A stretch of 20,530 bases of DNA, from the NCBI GenBank assembly GCA_002309035.1, contig DBWT01000025.1, positions 1-20,530 on the forward strand, in the 5' to 3' direction. This DNA is from Caryophanales bacterium UBA1231 (lineage in GTDB: Bacteria > Bacillota_I > Bacilli_A > ML615J-28 > CAG-313). Position numbers and translations under genes: made by a program. Positions 15,924 to 20,530 of the stretch are shown in pieces (positions within the stretch are counted from its first letter, which is position 1; each line of letters opens with the position of its first letter). The notes under the pieces were generated by a model. The model was given only the letters and a program-made list of their open reading frames with translations. It did not search any database and had not been told where the DNA came from.

Positions 15924-17951
15924 CTAATCAATTTCATTCATTTTTCTTTCATAATTGCTTACAGCAATTTCTCTTAAATATTTATATTCAGAAGTGTTGA
16001 ATTCAGGGCTTTCAACAATTTCAATCGCATCTTGATTTGAATCATTTAAAATATCTGTATCGTATCGTAGATCAGCAAAACGGAAGTTCATTGAACCGCT
16101 TTGCTTTTCGCCAAAGAATTCACCTGGTCCACGATTGATTAAATCATATTCTGCTAGTTGAAAACCATCAGAGTTTTCTTCTAACATTTTTAAACGTTTT
16201 TCGCTGTTTTCGGTAACGTGATCACTCATTAAGAAACAATATGGTTGTGAATCACTACGCATAACACGACCCCTCAATTGGTGAAGTGTTGCGACACCAA
16301 AACGTTCAGCGCCAAGAATTAAAATTGTTGTGGCATTGATAATATTAACACCAACTTCAATTACTGAGGTTGCAACCAAAATATCGATTTTCTTATCTAA
16401 GAAGTCCTGCATTACTTGTTCTTTATCGTTTGTTGCCATTTTACCATGAATCAAACCAACAGTTGCTTTGCCTCTGAAGTATTTAGCCATGTTTTCGTAA
16501 ATCTCAGTAGCATTAGCTGTATCTAATGATTCAGATTCATTTATCAATGGTGTTACAACATATATTTGATGACCATTTTTGATTTCATTTAACATATGTG
16601 TAACGACTTCTTTCTTTTCTTCTTCTAAGACAAACTTTGTGATAACTTTCTTACGGTTTTTAGGCATTTCTTTGATAATTGAAATATCCATATCACCATA
16701 AGCAGAGATAGAAAGTGTTCTTGGAATTGGTGTTGCTGACATCTTTAAGTAATTAACATCATTTCCTTTATTTCTAATCATGACTCTTTGTTTAACACCA
16801 AAACGATGTTCTTCATCAGCAATAACAATACCTAAGTTTTTATATTCAACATCTTTTTGGAATAATGCGTGTGTTCCAATAATAATATTGATTTTGCCAC
16901 TTGCTAAATCTTCCAAAATCTCTTTTCTCTTCTTTTGTGATGTTGAACCAGTAAGAAGTGAAATATTATAATTGAAATCTTTAAGTAATGTCGATAGTGT
17001 TTCGAAATGTTGATTTGAAAGAATTTCAGTAGGGCACATCAAAGCTGCTTGGAAATGAGCAGAGACACATGCCACAATAGCCATTACCGCAACAATTGTT
17101 TTACCACTACCTACTTCACCTTGAAGTAATCTATTCATAACATAAGGAGCTCTTAAATCGCTAAGTATTTCATCAACAGCTTTCTTTTGATCTTGTGTCA
17201 AAGTATAAGACAGGCTATCTTCAAGTTTCTTTAAAACATTGACATCAGGCATAATCATTGGTGAATTATGTGTAATTTGACGCATGTGATGTAAATATTT
17301 CATTGAGACATTATATTTTAATAACTCTTCATATTTAAGACGTCTTAAGGCTTCACTTAATTCTTCATATGTATTAGGATTGTGCATGATTGTAACTGTT
17401 TTATCAAGTGGAAATAAGTTATATTTGCTTAAGTATTTTTGTGGTAATGTTTCTCTAATTAGATTCTTTCGACGTCTAATTACTTTTTCCATTATTTCAA
17501 TATATTTAGCTTCACTAATGTCTTTACATTTATATATTGGAATAATTGTTCGATCTAACTCATCAACTAAAATCAAATCAGCAATCGTAAAATTATTCAT
17601 TGTTTTATTAAATTTACCTGTTGCTCTAATAACAGTTCCATAATCTAATTTATTTTTAAGAAATAGACGATTAAAGATTGTTGCTCTAACTCTTTCACCT
17701 TCAACATCCATAATGAAGTTAAGAGCTGATAATTTTGACTTTAAATATACTGTTGTGACTTTAGATGCGACTGAAGCTTCAAGTGTAATGTTTTCGTCAA
17801 TTTTAGCTTCTTTAATGGATGATACGCTATAGTTTTCATAACGTATTGGAAATTCCATTAATAGATCGTTAACTGTTAGAATACCTTGTTTTTTAAAGAT
17901 ATTTTTATATCTCGTTAAAAGATATTCTTCATCTTCAAGCAAAATATCCAT
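15924..17951 (-). CDS. recG: ATP-dependent DNA helicase RecG
   Basis: 675-residue helicase that remodels stalled forks and Holliday junctions. The N-terminal wedge/OB domain spans ~1-135. The Q motif YTLTQDQ is at 249-255, Walker A GEVGSGKT at 278-285, motif II DEEHRFGV at 379-386, and SATPIPRTL at 405-413. The later helicase motifs ATSVIEVGVN, HQLRGRVMR and RGPGEFFGEKQSG are present. Motif II is DEEH where RecG proteins usually have DEQH, a conservative change. The start has AAAGGAGGT upstream. It lies between fakA and rnc, matching the Bacillus-type order. Confidence 0.97.
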   Translation of the reverse strand: MDILLEDEEYLLTRYKNIFKKQGILTVNDLLMEFPIRYENYSVSSIKEAKIDENITLEASVASKVTTVYLKSKLSALNFIMDVEGERVRATIFNRLFLKNKLDYGTVIRATGKFNKTMNNFTIADLILVDELDRTIIPIYKCKDISEAKYIEIMEKVIRRRKNLIRETLPQKYLSKYNLFPLDKTVTIMHNPNTYEELSEALRRLKYEELLKYNVSMKYLHHMRQITHNSPMIMPDVNVLKKLEDSLSYTLTQDQKKAVDEILSDLRAPYVMNRLLQGEVGSGKTIVAVMAIVACVSAHFQAALMCPTEILSNQHFETLSTLLKDFNYNISLLTGSTSQKKRKEILEDLASGKINIIIGTHALFQKDVEYKNLGIVIADEEHRFGVKQRVMIRNKGNDVNYLKMSATPIPRTLSISAYGDMDISIIKEMPKNRKKVITKFVLEEEKKEVVTHMLNEIKNGHQIYVVTPLINESESLDTANATEIYENMAKYFRGKATVGLIHGKMATNDKEQVMQDFLDKKIDILVATSVIEVGVNIINATTILILGAERFGVATLHQLRGRVMRSDSQPYCFLMSDHVTENSEKRLKMLEENSDGFQLAEYDLINRGPGEFFGEKQSGSMNFRFADLRYDTDILNDSNQDAIEIVESPEFNTSEYKYLREIAVSNYERKMNEID

Positions 17952-17975
17952 AGCGCACCTCCTTTTCTTTAGAAA

Positions 17976-18004
17976 ATTTAGTGAAGATTAAATCTTCACT
18001 AAAT
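17976..18004 (-). terminator. Long hairpin between fakA and recG (possible partial terminator)
   Basis: A perfect 14-bp inverted repeat (ATTTAGTGAAGATT/AATCTTCACTAAAT) with one central base, 4 bases past the fakA stop. It is followed on the minus strand by only four U (TTTTCT). It may attenuate transcription into recG-rnc or act as an RNase III-type processing stem. Confidence 0.6.
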
Positions 18005-18008
18005 ATTA

Positions 18009-19682
18009 TTATTCAATTGATAAAATATAACTATAAACGTCTTGGTTACCTTCAACAACGTTAACTTCGATATCAGGGTAATTTTCTTCAATGTATTCTT
18101 GAATTGCTTCTGTATCTGCTGCAGTTGCATCATAACCAGAAATAATAGTAATAATTTCTTTTAATGATAAATCAGTCTTTGATAGTAATTCTTTAACTGT
18201 TTCAATTTTATTGTTTGTTGAAGCAACCATCTTACCATCAACGATACCAATATAATCATCTTTGTGGATTGTTACACCTTCAATTTCAGCATCGCGAATT
18301 GAATAAGTAACTAAACCAGTAGTAACATTTTCGATAACGCCTAAAACATCGTCTTTAATTTGATCGATATCACCGCTTGAAATATCGAACATTGTTAATG
18401 CTGAATAGCCTTGAGCAAGTGATTTTGTTTTAATAACGATGATGTTTGCTTTATCATAGTATTTTGCTGCTTGTTCTGCTGCCATAATGATATTACCATT
18501 ATTTGGGAAAACAAAGATGTTTTCAGCATTAAGTGAATCAAAGGCAGTAACGAAATCAGCACTTGATGGATTCATTGTTTGTCCACCAGATACGACATAA
18601 TCAACACCCATTGATTTAAACATTTGTGTTAAACCAGCACCGGTTGCGACTGCGATGATTGCGAATTTCTTTCTTTCAGCTTTTTGACGCATTTCAACAC
18701 ATTGTTCACAATTACATTGTTCTTGAACTTCAGGTGATTCATTATGTTGGATTTGCATGTTTTCAACTTTAATTGTGATAAATTCACCAAATTGTTGTGC
18801 GAAGTTGAAGACGATACCTGGTGTTTTTGTATGTACGTGAACTTTAACAATATCTTCATCTTTGAAACATACAATTGAATTACCTAATTCACTTAAACGA
18901 TCAATGATAATCTTTTCATCGAATCTCGCAATATCAACCTTTGAATGTTGAAGTTGTAAAATGAATTCAGTACAATAACCATATGTTAATTCAGAACTAG
19001 CGTTGAAAGAACCACGGTTAACAACATTTGCTCTAGGTGCATCAGTTGATGCCATTTCTTCTAATATTTCACCAGCTAAACCTAATTTCATACCTTCAAT
19101 GATCTTAATAAAGCCTGCTGCACCACTATCAACAACATTTGCTTCTTTTAAAACAGGAAGCAAATCTGGTGTTCTTTCAAGTGAAAGATTAGCTTCTTCT
19201 AAGAATAAATCAAAGAAATCTTCGATTGTTGCTTTCTTTGGAGCTTTGCTTGCAGCTAAAGTTGCATCTTTACAAACTGTAAGGATTGTTCCTTCAACAG
19301 GTTTAACAACTGCTTTGTAAGCTTGTTCAACACCTTGATGAAAAGCAAGTTTTAATTCTTTGCTTGATACTTCATTGTAACCTGCTAAGCCTTTATATAA
19401 GCCTCTGAAAAATTGTGATAATATAACACCTGAATTACCTCTAGCACCCATAAGCATGCCGTGAGATAAGATTTTAGCCATTTCGTAAATTGAAGAGTCA
19501 TTACAATCTTTTATCGCAACAATACCTGCCTGCATTGTCATTGACATGTTAGTACCTGTATCACCATCAGGAACAGGGAATACATTCAATGCATCAATCT
19601 CAGCATAGTGATTATGTAGGTTAGTTGCACCATTAGTAACGATTGTTTTGAATAACTCACCATTCATTTTTAAAGTATTCAT
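18009..19682 (-). CDS. fakA: Fatty acid kinase subunit FakA (YloV, DAK2 domain)
   Basis: 557-residue cytoplasmic kinase that phosphorylates fatty acids held by FakB/DegV proteins, feeding phospholipid synthesis. The N-terminal DAK2 nucleotide domain carries NVFPVPDGDTGTNMS (33-47), with its Asp residues for metal and ATP, and MGARGNSGVILSQFFRG. The middle domain has YGYCTEF (Cys237) and VHVHT (His282, His284), matching the Cys/His set needed in Staphylococcus FakA. A short C-x-C-x2-C cluster (323-328) follows. The C-terminal DegV-like part includes GGQTMNPSS. The start has AGGAGGT 5 bases upstream. A DegV protein is encoded in the same window. Confidence 0.95.
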   Translation of the reverse strand: MNTLKMNGELFKTIVTNGATNLHNHYAEIDALNVFPVPDGDTGTNMSMTMQAGIVAIKDCNDSSIYEMAKILSHGMLMGARGNSGVILSQFFRGLYKGLAGYNEVSSKELKLAFHQGVEQAYKAVVKPVEGTILTVCKDATLAASKAPKKATIEDFFDLFLEEANLSLERTPDLLPVLKEANVVDSGAAGFIKIIEGMKLGLAGEILEEMASTDAPRANVVNRGSFNASSELTYGYCTEFILQLQHSKVDIARFDEKIIIDRLSELGNSIVCFKDEDIVKVHVHTKTPGIVFNFAQQFGEFITIKVENMQIQHNESPEVQEQCNCEQCVEMRQKAERKKFAIIAVATGAGLTQMFKSMGVDYVVSGGQTMNPSSADFVTAFDSLNAENIFVFPNNGNIIMAAEQAAKYYDKANIIVIKTKSLAQGYSALTMFDISSGDIDQIKDDVLGVIENVTTGLVTYSIRDAEIEGVTIHKDDYIGIVDGKMVASTNNKIETVKELLSKTDLSLKEIITIISGYDATAADTEAIQEYIEENYPDIEVNVVEGNQDVYSYILSIE

Positions 19683-19705
19683 ATGTACCTCCTAAATGCT
19701 TATTT

Positions 19706-19734
19706 ATAATACCACAAATTAATTAAAAAAGCAA
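19706..19734 (-). promoter_or_regulatory. Promoter for fakA-recG-rnc
   Basis: On the minus strand there is a -35 TTGCTT (19729-19734), a 17-base spacer and a -10 TATTAT (19706-19711) preceded by TGG, an extended -10. It lies about 23 bases before the fakA start. The -35 is the same hexamer as at enolase. Confidence 0.8.
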
Positions 19735-19839
19735 GTGATATGAAAAAAGCAAGGCATTATAGACCCAAACAAGGCAGTAAAAACACTAAATTACGTACTT
19801 TTAATTCACTTATTTGATTAAAATAATAGTCCCTTTTTC

Positions 19840-19868
19840 TTGCATTTTTACTTTAAGTGTGATATAAT
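19840..19868 (+). promoter_or_regulatory. Promoter for rpmB
   Basis: Plus-strand -35 TTGCAT (19840-19845), a 17-base spacer and -10 TATAAT (19863-19868) with TGa just upstream, giving an extended -10. The gap 19735-19839 between the two divergent promoters is AT-rich and holds a short CAAGGCA direct repeat, with nothing else recognised. Confidence 0.85.
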
Positions 19869-19897
19869 AATGTAGATTTTTAAAGGAGGGTCATTTT

Positions 19898-20089
19898 ATG
19901 GCACGCAAATGTTATGTAACTGGTTTAGGTTCTAAAGCAGGTAACAATCGTTCTCACTCTTTACAAGCAACTCGTCGTTCTTTTAAAGCTAATCTACAAA
20001 AAGTTCGTATTGTAGATGAAAAAGGACATGTTAAGAAAGTATATGTTTCAACTAGAGCTTTACGTTCTGGTTTAGTTACAAGAGCATAA
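19898..20089 (+). CDS. rpmB: Large ribosomal subunit protein bL28
   Basis: 63-residue basic protein of the 50S subunit. It starts [20 protein letters not shown] and continues [13 protein letters not shown], then [19 protein letters not shown], matching the bL28 family throughout. A strong AAAGGAGGG site lies 8 bases upstream. It is divergent from fakA, as rpmB is near yloV in Bacillus. It lacks the CxxC zinc pairs found in some bL28 proteins and has only one Cys. Confidence 0.97.
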   Translation: MARKCYVTGLGSKAGNNRSHSLQATRRSFKANLQKVRIVDEKGHVKKVYVSTRALRSGLVTRA

Positions 20090-20101
20090 ACCATAAAAAT
20101 T

Positions 20102-20125
20102 CAAGACACATGTCTTGTTTTTTTT
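20102..20125 (+). terminator. Terminator after rpmB
   Basis: Plus-strand stem CAAGAC/GTCTTG (loop ACAT) followed by eight T. It begins 12 bases after the rpmB stop and ends just before the next ribosome site, so yidD probably depends on read-through or a weak promoter. Confidence 0.9.
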
Positions 20126-20143
20126 ATTTAGAAAGGAGGTATC

Positions 20144-20530
20144 ATGAAAGAAAGAAATAAACTTGCTGTTAAGCTTATTGAAAAGTATCAAGAAAACAAA
20201 GCATTGATTGGTACAGGTCATTGTCGTTTTTATCCAACTTGTTCTAATTATGCCAAAGAAACATACAAAAAATTTAATTTCTTTTATGCATCTCTTTTAG
20301 TTTCTATTAGACTTCTTCGTTGTAATCCGCTAGCCAAAAGAAGATACTATCCTGTTAAGCTAACTAAAAAGGAAAAACAAGATATCAAATATCTCAATAA
20401 TATCAATCAATATCTTGGAAATGATTTTACTGATTATCTATTATCAGTTGATAAAATGGATAATGTTGATAATCTATATCCATATATATATGATTACTAT
20501 TATTTACCAGAAAGAGCACATTTTGATATT
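20144..20530 (+). CDS. yidD: YidD-like membrane protein insertion factor with C-terminal extension (partial)
   Basis: 129 residues are present and the frame runs off the window. The core GHCRFYPTCSNYAKE (25-39), then ASLLVSIRLLRCNPL (49-63), is the YidD signature with its three conserved Cys (27, 33, 60). YidD helps YidC insert membrane proteins and sits at the inner face of the membrane. Family members are usually about 70-90 residues. This one continues for at least 60 residues past the core with an Asn/Asp/Tyr-rich tail (YLNNINQYLGNDFTDYLL, DNVDNLYPYIYDYYYLPE). The start at ATG follows AAAGGAGGT. Confidence 0.88.
   Translation, partial: MKERNKLAVKLIEKYQENKALIGTGHCRFYPTCSNYAKETYKKFNFFYASLLVSIRLLRCNPLAKRRYYPVKLTKKEKQDIKYLNNINQYLGNDFTDYLLSVDKMDNVDNLYPYIYDYYYLPERAHFDI

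Noticed and set aside
19756..19761. A second minus-strand TATAAT upstream of the fakA promoter
   Set aside because: No usable -35 at the right distance. The promoter at 19706-19734 is closer and better formed.

Overview
The window reads as chromosomal DNA of a low-GC, Gram-positive-type bacterium (Bacillota, class Bacilli in the broad sense, possibly Erysipelotrichia or a gut Mollicutes-like Bacilli lineage). The reasons are strong AT bias, AGGAGG-type ribosome sites before nearly every gene, a FakA-RecG-RNase III gene order with divergent bL28 resembling the Bacillus yloV/recG/rnc region, and a tmRNA tag resembling Bacillus and Mollicutes tags. Tryptophan is TGG (for example in the MsrA GCFWG motif), so the code is standard and this is not a Mycoplasma. 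The lineage assignment is inference.

Layout, left to right. 1-956 is the N-terminal three quarters of enolase on the minus strand. 1098-6329, all minus: a GNAT acetyltransferase coupled to MsrA, a 949-residue sialate O-acetylesterase-like lipoprotein, a Cys-rich DUF3795 protein, and a membrane protein that looks like a YugP-family zinc peptidase without its HExxH motif. 6407-7819 (minus) is a fusion of an excisionase/MerR-like helix-turn-helix to a full tryptophan synthase beta chain, whose promoter sits inside a perfect 9-1-9 palindrome. 7975-10761 is a small accessory stretch: a Fic protein with an N-terminal inhibitory motif, a ~370-bp gene-poor gap with decayed-looking reading frames, and a DUF4143-type AAA ATPase. 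10937-11285 is tmRNA (ssrA). It follows a TetR-DegV pair (minus) whose promoter spacer is exactly a perfect palindrome. 12985-15213 (plus) is a long U32-family protein. 15237-19682 (minus) is rnc, recG and fakA. 19898-20530 (plus) is bL28 followed by an incomplete YidD.

How the genes work together. DegV (FakB-like) and FakA, both in this window, would together phosphorylate exogenous fatty acids. RNase III, RecG, bL28, enolase, tmRNA and YidD are core housekeeping functions. MsrA and GNAT form a two-gene translationally coupled unit. The most unusual items are the HTH-TrpB fusion with its palindromic promoter (a possible enzyme that is its own repressor), the tmRNA tag predicted to end in Tyr-Ala-Phe-Cys, and the apparently catalytically dead peptidase homologue.
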